A stretch of 64,000 nt of DNA, taken from NCBI GenBank assembly GCA_027484985.1, contig JAIXRW010000025.1:1-64000 (forward strand), given 5' to 3'. Shown here in pieces: positions 21,286 to 30,669 of the stretch. Each line of letters starts with the position of its first letter. Within the stretch, counting starts at the first letter, position 1. Both the position numbers and the translations under genes were made by a program. The notes under the pieces are model-generated. The model was not told the DNA's origin and made no database searches. It saw only the letters and a list, made by a program, of their open reading frames with translations. Source of the stretch: Rhodobacter sp. Lineage in GTDB: Bacteria > Pseudomonadota > Alphaproteobacteria > Rhodobacterales > Rhodobacteraceae.

Positions 21286-21879
21286 CTAGCAGGTCGTCGC
21301 CCCCGCACGGCACAGCTTGGCCAGATAGCGCGGCCGCAACACCACCGTATCGCTAAAGGATGACGGCACCACATAGCTGGCAATCGGAATACGGAACGGC
21401 ACCGAATAGGCCATCTGCGTATCGACCACGATCGCCGTCGATCCGGTCGTCAGCTTGGGCAGGTTGGCCCCCCGCGCCTGAAGCCCCGCCGTCGTCAGCA
21501 CGGCCATCGCCGTCCCCGGAGAATAGGACCACAGCACCGCCACATCCGTGTCATTGGGGCCGGTCTTGCTATAGACGGTGAAACGCGCGCTCACGTCAAA
21601 ACGGGGGCCGACCATGTATTCCATCGTGGTATCCAGCCCGTCCAGAAACGTATCCGTCACCGGAACCATCTCGCGCGACAGAATGTCGGCAACGGCGAAA
21701 TTGGCCTTTTGCACCGTGCCACGGGCGCTGAACGCCTCCCAGAAGGCATAGGTGCCGATCCATGCCATCAGGATCACCGGAATGATCATCATCGATTCGA
21801 TCACCGCGCTGCCGCCTTCATCGCGCAGAAAGGCCCGCAGATGCGGCAGGGGGCGGCGGGTCAGGTCTTTGCGCGTCAC
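21286..21879 (-). CDS. TadE-like pseudopilin / pilus assembly protein
   Basis: The 197-residue protein carries the TadE-type N-terminus: a basic stretch, then DEGGSAVIESMMIIPVIL forming the single membrane helix with the conserved E after the 'A-V-x-E' motif (residues about 20-48). The rest is a periplasmic domain ending in a Cys-containing tail (LAKLCRAGATTC). TadE/F/G-like minor pseudopilins belong to the Flp/Tad secretion machinery. It is the last of three such genes whose stops and starts overlap as ATGA. No tadA/B/C or flp gene is nearby, so the rest of the system must be elsewhere. Confidence 0.85.
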   Translation of the reverse strand: MTRKDLTRRPLPHLRAFLRDEGGSAVIESMMIIPVILMAWIGTYAFWEAFSARGTVQKANFAVADILSREMVPVTDTFLDGLDTTMEYMVGPRFDVSARFTVYSKTGPNDTDVAVLWSYSPGTAMAVLTTAGLQARGANLPKLTTGSTAIVVDTQMAYSVPFRIPIASYVVPSSFSDTVVLRPRYLAKLCRAGATTC

Positions 21880-22403
21880 GATGCGGTCCCCGCAACTACG
21901 GTGGCGGAATAGAAACGATACAGGCTCGGCCGTCCGATCAACCCCGTGGGGGTAAAGGTCGAAATCTCCATACAGGCCCGCACCACGGCAAGGTTGCTGG
22001 CCCCGCCCGGGGTATAGCGGCGCACCGGCGCCACGGCCGATCCGCTATCGGCGCAGGCGGGGGTGGTCGCGGGCATGGTAAAGGTGGCGCGCTCGACGCT
22101 GTAGATCTGCACCTTCAGCGTGGTCGCGCAGTTGGGAAACATCGTCATCCGTGCGCACAGGTCGGTGCGGATATTGCCGATCGTGGGGCTGGCCAGCGTG
22201 CCGTTGCGGATCGACCGCGCCGTCATGTCCATCGCGCGGTCCATCAGTGCGGCGCGCATCGTGCTCAGCCCGCTGTCCAGCGCCAGCAGCAGGATGGCAA
22301 AGACCAGCGGGATCATCAGCACATATTGCACCGTGCTGGTGCCCGACTGGTCGCGCCCGAACCGCCCCAGCGCCGCCTTGAAACCGTGCAGGGCCCGCGT
22401 CAT
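21876..22403 (-). CDS. TadE-like pseudopilin
   Basis: A second TadE-type protein, 175 residues, has the membrane segment GTSTVQYVLMIPLVFAILLL after an arginine-rich cytoplasmic tip. The conserved glutamate of the motif appears to be replaced by glutamine (STVQYV). The exported part has four cysteines that could form disulfides. It overlaps its neighbours on both sides by four bases, so the three genes form a translationally coupled unit. It is probably an envelope component of the Tad pilus or secretion apparatus. Confidence 0.85.
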   Translation of the reverse strand: MTRALHGFKAALGRFGRDQSGTSTVQYVLMIPLVFAILLLALDSGLSTMRAALMDRAMDMTARSIRNGTLASPTIGNIRTDLCARMTMFPNCATTLKVQIYSVERATFTMPATTPACADSGSAVAPVRRYTPGGASNLAVVRACMEISTFTPTGLIGRPSLYRFYSATVVAGTAS

Positions 22404-24085
22404 TGCAGATATCCCTGTTGGTTGATGGTCTGCGCGATGACCTTCATCACGTCCGAGAAATTCGCCGTCGTCGCATCAAAGTAATGCGCGGGCGATGTGG
22501 CGCAGCTGCGCATCGCAGATTTGGCGCGGTCCACCTGTTGCAGGCCGACCGTGTAAACCACGATCCCCGCCGATTTGGCCGCCGTGCATTGCGCCAGAAA
22601 GTTCGCTTCCTGCGTGGCAAAGCTGATCGTGCCGGTAAAGTTCGTCATCCAGGTGTTATAGACCGCCAGAATCTGCGCCGCCGTCGGGCTCGAGGTCGTC
22701 TGGATGCCCCGCCCGTATAGCTGCCACGCCACCCAGCTGACGCGCACGCTGTTCCACACCTGCGGCCAGGTCAGGCGGGTAAAGCTGCCACAGCTTGACC
22801 CCCAGGTGTTCGTCGCGGGTTGGTAAAAGTTGTTCACCCCCGTCCGCAGCCCCGTCAGGTCGATGCAATAGGTCGGCGGGCTGGCCGAGTTGTTGCGATA
22901 GATGGGCGAGTTGCCCGAGGTATAGGCGCTGGCCAGCGTTCTGACCGACCCGTCAGACGGGCTGGTGCCCGATCCGGCATGGTTCACAAAGACCAGCACC
23001 TTCTGCAAATCGGCGGTGTTATAGGCCAAGGGCCGCGTGTTGACCGAAGCCGATCCCAGCGTCCCCATCGCCGCATTGGCCGAAGGGTCCAGCATCGCCG
23101 CCGCCCAGTTCATGCCATGGTCCCAGCGCGTGCCGCCATAGTTGAAGGCCAGCGCGTCGATCTGGGTGTTCATCGTCGCCATCGCCGCCGCATCCTGTTG
23201 CGGGCGCAGGATATTCACGTTTGACGGCGTGCAGGGCGTGCTGGGCTGGTTCGACAGCGCCGTTCCATAGGTTGAACTGGTCGGCACCTGATAGGTCGTC
23301 GCAATGGCCGGCGCCGTGGCGCCGCTGGTGGATTCAAGATCGAAATACAGCATCGTCCGATAGCCCGATGTCGTCGTCAGAACCGGCACGGTCGAGAAAT
23401 CGGCCGCAGGCACGTCAATGCAGTTCACGTTGGTCACGTTCGACACGTTGGCGACGGAATTGTAGCGCCCCATCAGCGTCGTGCTCATATTCACCCCGTT
23501 GCTATAGGGCACCAGCGTGACCGAAGGCGTGATCGACCCCGAACTGTCGGCCAGCCGCGTGATGAAATCCTTCAGCCCCGTCCGCATCGTGGCCGCGCCT
23601 GGCACGGCTTGAACCGCGTTGCCCGTATCGAAGGCCAGCGCCACCTCGACCCGTGCGGTGGCCGGCACGCTTGCCGTCGCACTCGCCGCCACGCCCAGCG
23701 TGCTGATATTGACCATCTGCATGAAGCGGTTGGTCTGGCTGCCCGTGGCCGTGGCGCTGACCGGCTTGAAATTGCCCGTGCTGCTGGCCGTGACCGTATT
23801 CACCAGACTGCCCGCCCCCAGCCGCGACATGCAGGCCGTGACCACGCCGGAAAGCTCGGGGTTGGTGGTCGTGGTATTGCCCGTTGTCACCGTGCCCGGC
23901 CGTTCCACCGTGGCCGCGTTCAGCGTGCAGAAATCCAGCGCCTGCTGCACGCGGGCGCGGGTATTCTCGTGTCGCATCACATCGACCGACACGCCCCCGG
24001 CAAGAATGGCCAGCAGCGTAAAGACCAACCCCGTCTGGGTCATCGACCCCGCATCGCCGCGCAGGAAATCCGTCAATCGCACCAT
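22400..24085 (-). CDS. TadG-like pilus assembly protein
   Basis: The 561-residue product begins MVRLTDFLRGDAGSMTQTGL with a hydrophobic segment VFTLLAILAGGVSVDVMRHE and a long Ser/Thr/Asn-rich exported region. The TadG family combines such a leader with a von Willebrand A-like fold, and the segments RVEVALAFDTGNAV, VLVFVNHAG and GIVVYTVGLQ look like VWA strands, although the metal motif DxSxS is not kept (DTGNA). It is the first gene of the three-gene unit and faces the glutamate dehydrogenase gene across a 381-base divergent region. Confidence 0.82.
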   Translation of the reverse strand: MVRLTDFLRGDAGSMTQTGLVFTLLAILAGGVSVDVMRHENTRARVQQALDFCTLNAATVERPGTVTTGNTTTTNPELSGVVTACMSRLGAGSLVNTVTASSTGNFKPVSATATGSQTNRFMQMVNISTLGVAASATASVPATARVEVALAFDTGNAVQAVPGAATMRTGLKDFITRLADSSGSITPSVTLVPYSNGVNMSTTLMGRYNSVANVSNVTNVNCIDVPAADFSTVPVLTTTSGYRTMLYFDLESTSGATAPAIATTYQVPTSSTYGTALSNQPSTPCTPSNVNILRPQQDAAAMATMNTQIDALAFNYGGTRWDHGMNWAAAMLDPSANAAMGTLGSASVNTRPLAYNTADLQKVLVFVNHAGSGTSPSDGSVRTLASAYTSGNSPIYRNNSASPPTYCIDLTGLRTGVNNFYQPATNTWGSSCGSFTRLTWPQVWNSVRVSWVAWQLYGRGIQTTSSPTAAQILAVYNTWMTNFTGTISFATQEANFLAQCTAAKSAGIVVYTVGLQQVDRAKSAMRSCATSPAHYFDATTANFSDVMKVIAQTINQQGYLQ

Positions 24086-24466
24086 GTCGCACCATCACCG
24101 TCATCGGTCGGCCCGTGCCTTGCCCCGTCCGGGGGCGGATCGCGGGGCGCCGTCTGACCGTATGGCTAGCGGGCGATTGTGCAGACTTTAGGGCGCCTTG
24201 GCGGTCAATGCGGCCCGCCCGATGGCAGGTTCGTCCGATTCTGCACCACCCCGCCACGCTTTGGCCCCACAGGTTAACGCCGCGCGCGCCCCTGCCATCA
24301 CTGCCCGCCCCGCCGGAATTCGCGCCGCCCCCGGCGTTCTGGCCGCAATTCCTGTCACATTGCCGGTCCATTCTGCCCCCGACCCGTCTTTCTGGCGCTG
24401 CGTCGGGCCGCTTTGGCCTGCTAGACTGCCGGGCAGGGTTTGGACGATTGCAAAAGGACCAGCACC
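24086..24466. other. Divergent intergenic region between tadG-like and glutamate dehydrogenase genes
   Basis: These 381 bases must hold both divergent promoters, but I could not assign convincing boxes in this GC-rich sequence. No RNA gene, repeat or further coding frame is supported. The ribosome site AAAAGGA of the downstream gene lies at its right end. Confidence 0.5.
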
Positions 24467-25897
24467 ATGACCGCCAAGGAACCGGGCTTCCGCGACTCTG
24501 TCGATCTCATGTTCAACCGCGCCGTGGCGCTGATGGACCTGCCCGCAGGGCTGGAACAAAAGATCCGCGTCTGCAATTCGACCTATACGGTCCGCTTCGG
24601 CGTGCGCCTGCGCGGCAAGATCGAAACCTTCACCGGCTACCGCTCGGTCCATTCCGAACATATGGAACCGGTCAAGGGCGGCATCCGCTACGCCCTTTCC
24701 GTGCATCAGGACGAGGTCGAGGCGCTGGCCGCCCTGATGACCTATAAATGCGCCCTCGTCGAAACCCCCTTTGGCGGGTCAAAGGGGGGTCTCTGCATCG
24801 ACCCCCGCGCATGGGACGAACACGAACTGGAACAGATCACCCGCCGCTTCGCCTATGAACTGATCAAGCGCGACCTGATCAACCCCGCCCAGAACGTGCC
24901 CGCCCCCGATATGGGCACGGGCGAACGCGAAATGGCATGGATCGCCGACCAATACGCCCGCATGAACACCACCGACATCAACGCCAAGGCCTGCGTCACC
25001 GGCAAACCGCCCCATGCGGGCGGCATCCAGGGCCGGGTCGAGGCCACGGGCCGCGGCGTGCAATACGCCTTGCGCGAATTTTTCCGCCACCCCGAAGATG
25101 TGGCGCTGGCGCAGCTTTCGGGCACGCTTGCGGGCAAACGCGCCGTGGTGCAGGGCCTTGGCAATGTGGGCTATCACGCCGCGAAATTCCTGTCGGAAGA
25201 AGACGGCGTAAAGATCACCGCCATCATCGAACGCGACGGCGCGCTGATCGATGAAAACGGCCTGAACGTCGAAGCCGTCCGCAACCACATGAACCGCACG
25301 GGCGGCCTGTTGGCGGGCTATGGCGATGCCACCTTTACCGAAGACGGCGCCGCCGAACTGGAACGCCCCTGCGACATGCTGATCCCCGCCGCGATGGAAG
25401 GCACCATCAACCTGTCCAACGCCGACCGCATCAAGGCCCCTCTGATCATCGAGGCCGCCAATGGCCCCGTCACCTTTGGCGCCGATGAAATCCTGCGCGC
25501 CAAGGGCTGCGTCATCATCCCCGATATGTATGCCAATGCGGGCGGCGTGACGGTCAGCTATTTCGAATGGGTCAAGAACCTGTCGCATATCCGCTTTGGC
25601 CGCATGCAGCGCCGGCAGGAAGAATACCGCCACCAGCTTCTCGTCACCGAACTCGAACGCCTCTCGGCCGATCGCGGCCTTGGCTGGACGCTCAGCCCCG
25701 GCTTCAAGGAAGGCTACCTGCGCGGCGCGGGGGAATTGGAACTGGTGCGCTCGGGTCTCGATGACACCATGCGCGCCGCCTATCAGGCCATGCGCGCCGT
25801 CTGGCACGGCCGCCCCGATGTGCAGGATCTGCGCGTCGCGGCCTATATCGTGTCCATCGGCCGCGTGGCGGCAACCTACCGGTCCAAGGGGCTTTGA
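24467..25897 (+). CDS. Glu/Leu/Phe/Val-type dehydrogenase (glutamate dehydrogenase)
   Basis: The 476-residue enzyme interconverts glutamate and 2-oxoglutarate plus ammonia, or an analogous amino acid. Family marks are EPVKGGIRYALSVH (Lys70), MTYKCALVETPFGGSKGGL (Lys94 and Lys106, the substrate site), VPAPDMGTGEREM and the dinucleotide site VQGLGNVGYHAAKF. The start MTAKEPGF at 24467 follows AAAAGGA. A C-terminal extension beyond the usual 420 residues (GWTLSPGFKEGYL onward) resembles the NAD-linked form common in Alphaproteobacteria. It lies upstream of the sarcosine oxidase operon, which fits amino-acid catabolism. Confidence 0.93.
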   Translation: MTAKEPGFRDSVDLMFNRAVALMDLPAGLEQKIRVCNSTYTVRFGVRLRGKIETFTGYRSVHSEHMEPVKGGIRYALSVHQDEVEALAALMTYKCALVETPFGGSKGGLCIDPRAWDEHELEQITRRFAYELIKRDLINPAQNVPAPDMGTGEREMAWIADQYARMNTTDINAKACVTGKPPHAGGIQGRVEATGRGVQYALREFFRHPEDVALAQLSGTLAGKRAVVQGLGNVGYHAAKFLSEEDGVKITAIIERDGALIDENGLNVEAVRNHMNRTGGLLAGYGDATFTEDGAAELERPCDMLIPAAMEGTINLSNADRIKAPLIIEAANGPVTFGADEILRAKGCVIIPDMYANAGGVTVSYFEWVKNLSHIRFGRMQRRQEEYRHQLLVTELERLSADRGLGWTLSPGFKEGYLRGAGELELVRSGLDDTMRAAYQAMRAVWHGRPDVQDLRVAAYIVSIGRVAATYRSKGL

Positions 25898-26049
25898 CCG
25901 CGCCCCCGCTGTGACAGGGCGTCGCGCCCGCCCGCAAATGTGTAAAGCGACACGATCCTGTCGCAACCGGCCTTGGCTTTTCGCGGCAGGGGTTGCATCC
26001 TCCGCCGCGGCGCGCTTTGACTGGCGCGTCTTGGACGGGGCGGGAAGTG

Positions 26050-27300
26050 ATGCGCTATTCGGGTCTTGAAGTCATCCGGCAGGGGCTGTTCGGCAATACG
26101 GGCTGGAAGCCCGCATGGCGCGATCCGGCACCCAAGGCCGAATACGATGCCATCATCATCGGCGGCGGCGGCCACGGCCTGTCCACGGCCTATTATCTGG
26201 CCAAGAACCACGGCATGACCAATATCGCCGTGCTGGAAAAGGGCTATCTTGGGTCCGGCAATATCGGCCGCAACACCACGATCGTGCGCGCCAACTATTT
26301 CCTGCAAGGCAACTCGGAATTTTACAGCCATTCCATGAAACTGTGGGAAGGGCTGGAAGCCGACCTCAATTACAACGTGATGCATTCGCAGCGCGGGCTG
26401 ATCAACCTGTTCCATTCCGATGGCCAGCGCGATGCCTTCGTGCGGCGCGGCAATGCCATGATCAACCAGGGCGATGACGCCATCCTTCTCGACCGCGACG
26501 GCGTGCGCGAACATCTGCCCTATCTCGATTTCGAACAGACCCGCTTTCCTATCTATGGCGGGCTTCTGCACCCGCGCGGCGGCACGGCGCGGCATGATGC
26601 GGTGGCATGGGGCTATGCCCGCGGCGCCGACCGGCGCGGGGTGGATCTGATCCAGAACTGCGAAGTGACGGGGATTGACATCGAAAACGGCCGCGTCACC
26701 GGCGTGCAAACCACCCGCGGCGCGATCAAGGCCAAAAAGGTCGGCATGGTCGTCGCAGGCCGCTCAAGTCAGGTCGCCGCCATGGCCGGCATGCGCCTGC
26801 CCATCGAAAGCCACATCCTGCAAGCCTTCGTGACCGAGGGGCTGAAACCCGTGATCGACCATGTCATCAGCTTCGGCATGGGGCACTTCTACATCAGCCA
26901 GTCCGACAAGGGCGGTCTGGTGTTCGGCGGCGACCTTGATTTCTACGCCTCCTACGCCTCACGCGGCAACCTGCCCATGGTGGAACATGTGATGGAAGCG
27001 GGCATGACCCTGATGCCCATGATCGGCCGCGCCAAGGTGCTGCGCTCCTGGGGCGGGATCATGGACATGTCGCCCGACGGATCACCCATCATCGACAAGA
27101 CCCATATCGACGGCCTTTTCGTCGATTGCGGCTGGAACTATGGCGGCTTCAAGGCCGTGCCCGCCTCGGGCTGGTGCATGGCGCATCTCATGGCAACCGG
27201 CGAAAGCCACCCCGTCGCCGCCCGCTTCAAGCTCAACCGCTTCGCCACCGGCCATATCCTCGACGAGGAAGGCACGGGCTCGCAGCACAACCTGCACTGA
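26050..27300 (+). CDS. soxB: Sarcosine oxidase subunit beta
   Basis: The beta subunit of heterotetrameric sarcosine oxidase oxidises sarcosine to glycine and passes the one-carbon unit to tetrahydrofolate. The 416-residue protein has the FAD site DAIIIGGGGHGLSTAYYL (about 33-50), the GSGNIGRNTTIVR segment and the RGGTARHDAVAWGYA motif whose His182 corresponds to the residue carrying covalent FMN in known enzymes. The start MRYSGLEVIRQG at 26050 follows GGGAAG. It is the first gene of soxB-D-A-G. A 166-base gap with an inverted repeat separates it from soxD. Confidence 0.97.
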   Translation: MRYSGLEVIRQGLFGNTGWKPAWRDPAPKAEYDAIIIGGGGHGLSTAYYLAKNHGMTNIAVLEKGYLGSGNIGRNTTIVRANYFLQGNSEFYSHSMKLWEGLEADLNYNVMHSQRGLINLFHSDGQRDAFVRRGNAMINQGDDAILLDRDGVREHLPYLDFEQTRFPIYGGLLHPRGGTARHDAVAWGYARGADRRGVDLIQNCEVTGIDIENGRVTGVQTTRGAIKAKKVGMVVAGRSSQVAAMAGMRLPIESHILQAFVTEGLKPVIDHVISFGMGHFYISQSDKGGLVFGGDLDFYASYASRGNLPMVEHVMEAGMTLMPMIGRAKVLRSWGGIMDMSPDGSPIIDKTHIDGLFVDCGWNYGGFKAVPASGWCMAHLMATGESHPVAARFKLNRFATGHILDEEGTGSQHNLH

Positions 27301-27343
27301 CCATGACCCCGCAGCGCCCCGCCCGACCCCACGCCTTCGGCGA

Positions 27344-27395
27344 GAGTATTTTTGCAAGGATGAAGCCGCATGGTTTCACCTTTGCCCAAATACTC
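27344..27395. repeat. Inverted pair of an intergenic repeat inside the sox operon
   Basis: GAGTATTTTTGCAAGGATGA (27344 on) is followed in inverted orientation by TTTCACCTTTGCCCAAATAC (27374-27395), giving a long imperfect hairpin with a loop of about ten bases. It belongs to the same family as the elements at 31254-31330 and 38455-38476 (shared pattern [G/A]TATTTG...GGCA...AA..TGA). Confidence 0.7.
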
Positions 27396-27466
27396 CGGGG
27401 TGAGGGCGCCTGCGCCCGAGGGGCAGCGCCCCTCTCTGTTTTCAACGACCAGAACAAGGCAAAGCC

Positions 27467-27751
27467 ATGCGCCTGACCTGCCCCCTTTGCGGCCCGCGCG
27501 ACCGGCGCGAATTCTACTATTACGGCGCCGAGGATTATCTGCACCGCCCCGCAGCGGATGCCGAACCCGGCGCATGGGACAACTACCTGCACCTGCGCGA
27601 CAACCCCGCAGGTCTGACGAACGACCTGTGGTATCACGATATGGGCTGCGGCGCGTGGCTTCTTGTCACCCGCAACACCGTCACCCACGAAATCCAGCAG
27701 GTTCAGGCCGTCGCCGCACCGCAAGCCGCGAAGAAGGGGGCCGCGAAATGA
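27467..27751 (+). CDS. soxD: Sarcosine oxidase subunit delta
   Basis: This 94-residue zinc subunit stabilises the heterotetrameric enzyme. It starts MRLTCPLCGPRDRREFYYYG; the expected ligands are Cys5, Cys8, His57 and Cys61 (the last two in LWYHDMGCGAWL), the same pattern as the characterised enzyme. The stop overlaps the soxA start as ATGA. The length is typical of the family. Confidence 0.95.
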   Translation: MRLTCPLCGPRDRREFYYYGAEDYLHRPAADAEPGAWDNYLHLRDNPAGLTNDLWYHDMGCGAWLLVTRNTVTHEIQQVQAVAAPQAAKKGAAK

Positions 27752-30669
27752 GGATCGAGGGCAGGGGCCAGATCGACCGCACCAAACCCGTCCGCTTCCG
27801 GTTCGACGGGCGCGAGATGACGGGCTTCAAGGGCGACACGCTCGCATCCGCCTTGCTGGCCAACGGGGTCAAACTTGTCGGGCGCAGTTTCAAATACCAC
27901 CGCCCGCGCGGGATTTTGACCGCAGGGTCGGAAGAACCCAACGCCATGGTCGAGGTGTTGCAGGGCAACCAGCAAACCCCCAATGTCCGCGCCACGGTGC
28001 AGGAACTTTATGACGGGCTGCGCGCGCAAAGCCAGAACCGTTTCCCCTCGCTCCGGTTCGACATGCTGTCGGTCAACGACCTTGCCTCGCCCTTTCTGTC
28101 GGCGGGCTTTTATTACAAGACCTTCATGTGGCCGCGCGCGCTGTGGGAAAAACTCTACGAACCGCTGATCCGCCGCGCGGCGGGCCTTGGCTCGCTGTCG
28201 GGCCGCCATGACGAAGACCCCTATGAAAAGGCATGGGCCTTTTGCGATGTTCTGGTGATCGGCGCGGGGCCTGCGGGCCTGATGGCCGCGCTGACTGCCG
28301 CGCGGGCCGGGGCCGATGTAATCCTTGCCGACGAAGATGCCCGCATGGGCGGGCGGCTTCTGTCGGACGGGGGCGAGATTGACGGCAAACCTGCGCTGGT
28401 TTGGGTCGATGCCGCGCTGGCCGAACTGGCCGCCCTGCCCAATGTGCGCCTGATGACCCGCACTTCGGTGACCGGCGCCTATGATGATGGCACTTTCGGC
28501 GCGCTGGAACGGGTGTCGCTGCACCGCAGCCCCGCGCCGCATCTGCCGCGCGAATGTTTCTGGCGCATCGTGGCGGGCCAGACCGTGCTGGCGGCGGGCG
28601 CGCTCGAACGCCCCATCGCCTTTCCCGACAATGACCGCCCCGGCATCATGATGGCAGGCGCCCTGCGCGCCTATCTCAACCGCTACGGCGTCGCCCCGGG
28701 CCAACGCGTGACGCTGATCGCCAATAACGATTCCGCCCGCGCCACCGCCCGTGACCTGATCGCCGCAGGGGTCAAGGTCGCGGCCATCCTCGACACCCGG
28801 CCCAACGCCAGCGCGGTCGAGGATTGCCCCGTTTACCTCTCTGCCACCATCACCGCCACGCGCGGGCGCCATGGCCTGAAATCCATCCATGTCGCCCATG
28901 CCGGCGGCACGGCGGAAATCGAGACCGATTGCCTTGCCATGTCGGGCGGCTGGAACCCGACCGTCCACCTGACCTGCCACATGAACGGGCGGCCCCAGTG
29001 GCGCGAGGATATCGCGGCCTTCGTGCCCGCCCCCAACGCCGTGCCGCGCCTGACACCCGCAGGGGCCTGCAACGGCGCCTTCAGCACCGCCGCTGCCTTG
29101 CGCGAAGGGGCCGATGCCGCGCGCACGGCCCTTGCCGCCTTGGGCAAATCCGCCCCCGACGCGCCCCTTCCGCTGGCCGAGGATACGCCCTATGCCATCA
29201 CCCCCTTCTGGGAAACCGAAGGGGCCAAGGGCCGCCAATGGCTCGATTTCGCCAATGACGTGACGACCAAGGATGTTCGCCTTTCCGCACAGGAAAACTT
29301 TGCCTCGGTCGAACATATGAAGCGCTACACGACCCAAGGCATGGCCCCCGATCAGGGCAAGAACTCGAATGTGGGGGCCTTGGCCGTGCTGGCCGATGCC
29401 ACGGGGCGTGGCATCCCGCAGACCGGCACCACCACCTACCGCCCGCCCTATACCCCCGTCTCCATCGCTGCGATGGGGGCAGGCGGGCGCGGCGCGGGCT
29501 TTGCCCCGCAACGCTTCCTCACCTCGGATCAAGCCAGCCGCGACCGCGGCGCCCCGATGATCGAGGCTGGGCTGTGGTATCGCCCCAGCTACTTCCCCAA
29601 ACCGGACGAAACCACCTGGCGCGAAGCCTGCGACCGCGAGGTGAACATGGTCCGCGCGAGCGTGGGCGTGGCCGATGTCTCGACCCTTGGCAAGATCGAC
29701 ATCCAGGGGCGCGATGCCGCCCGCTTCCTTGACCTTGTCTATACCAACACCTTCTCGACCCTGCCGGTGGGCCGTGTCCGCTATGGCCTCATGCTGCGCG
29801 AGGATGGCCATGTCCTCGATGACGGCACCACGGCGCGTCTGGGCGAGAACCACTACCTGATGACCACCACCACGGCGGCGGCAGGGCTGGTGATGCGCCA
29901 TCTCGATTTCGTGCATCAGGCCTTCTGCGCCGATTGGGATGTGCGCTTCATCAGCGTGACCGAAACATGGGCGCAATTCGCCATTGCCGGGCCGAAAGCC
30001 CGCGCCCTTCTCGACAGCCTGATCGACAACGCGCCCGATCTGCCCTTCATGGGCGTGGCCCCGGTATCGCTTGGCGGGATCAATGCCCGCCTGTTCCGCA
30101 TCTCGTTCTCGGGCGAGCAGGGCTATGAACTCGCCGTGCCCACCCGCTATGGCGAGGCGCTGTTCCGCGACCTCGTGGCCCGCGCCGAAACCATGGGCGG
30201 CGGCCCCTACGGGATGGAGGCGCTGAACGTCCTGCGTATCGAAAAGGGCTTCATCACCCATGCCGAAATCCACGGCCGCACCACGGCCTTCGACATCGGC
30301 ATGGAAAAGATGGTCAGCCCGAAAAAAGACTGCATCGGCAAGGCCGCAGCCGCCCGCCCCGGCATGCACGGGGCCGAGCGTGAACAGCTTGTCGGCCTCA
30401 AACCCCTGTCCGATGCCGCCATCACCGCAGGCGCCCATCTCTTCACCCCCGGTGACGCGATCAAGCGCGAGAATGATCAGGGCTATGTCACCTCGGTCGG
30501 CTATTCGCCCACCTTGGGCGCTTGGCTGGGGCTGGCCTTCCTGAAAAACGGCCGCGCGCGGCATGGCGAACGCATCCGCCTTGTCGATCATCTGCGCGGG
30601 ATCGACCTTCTGTGCGAAGTCTGCGACCCCGTGTTCCACGACAAGGAAGGAACGAAACTCCGTGCCTGA
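27748..30669 (+). CDS. soxA: Sarcosine oxidase subunit alpha
   Basis: The 973-residue alpha subunit binds NAD and tetrahydrofolate and makes 5,10-methylenetetrahydrofolate. In order it has an N-terminal ferredoxin-like fold without iron ligands (FDGREMTGFKGDTLASALLA and FKYHRPRGILTAG), a nucleotide site (VLVIGAGPAGLMAALTAARA, about 169-188), and a C-terminal aminomethyltransferase-like half that begins near REVNMVRASVGVADVSTLGK. The start MRIEGRGQ lies in the ATGA overlap with soxD. The length is normal for the family. Confidence 0.97.
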   Translation: MRIEGRGQIDRTKPVRFRFDGREMTGFKGDTLASALLANGVKLVGRSFKYHRPRGILTAGSEEPNAMVEVLQGNQQTPNVRATVQELYDGLRAQSQNRFPSLRFDMLSVNDLASPFLSAGFYYKTFMWPRALWEKLYEPLIRRAAGLGSLSGRHDEDPYEKAWAFCDVLVIGAGPAGLMAALTAARAGADVILADEDARMGGRLLSDGGEIDGKPALVWVDAALAELAALPNVRLMTRTSVTGAYDDGTFGALERVSLHRSPAPHLPRECFWRIVAGQTVLAAGALERPIAFPDNDRPGIMMAGALRAYLNRYGVAPGQRVTLIANNDSARATARDLIAAGVKVAAILDTRPNASAVEDCPVYLSATITATRGRHGLKSIHVAHAGGTAEIETDCLAMSGGWNPTVHLTCHMNGRPQWREDIAAFVPAPNAVPRLTPAGACNGAFSTAAALREGADAARTALAALGKSAPDAPLPLAEDTPYAITPFWETEGAKGRQWLDFANDVTTKDVRLSAQENFASVEHMKRYTTQGMAPDQGKNSNVGALAVLADATGRGIPQTGTTTYRPPYTPVSIAAMGAGGRGAGFAPQRFLTSDQASRDRGAPMIEAGLWYRPSYFPKPDETTWREACDREVNMVRASVGVADVSTLGKIDIQGRDAARFLDLVYTNTFSTLPVGRVRYGLMLREDGHVLDDGTTARLGENHYLMTTTTAAAGLVMRHLDFVHQAFCADWDVRFISVTETWAQFAIAGPKARALLDSLIDNAPDLPFMGVAPVSLGGINARLFRISFSGEQGYELAVPTRYGEALFRDLVARAETMGGGPYGMEALNVLRIEKGFITHAEIHGRTTAFDIGMEKMVSPKKDCIGKAAAARPGMHGAEREQLVGLKPLSDAAITAGAHLFTPGDAIKRENDQGYVTSVGYSPTLGAWLGLAFLKNGRARHGERIRLVDHLRGIDLLCEVCDPVFHDKEGTKLRA

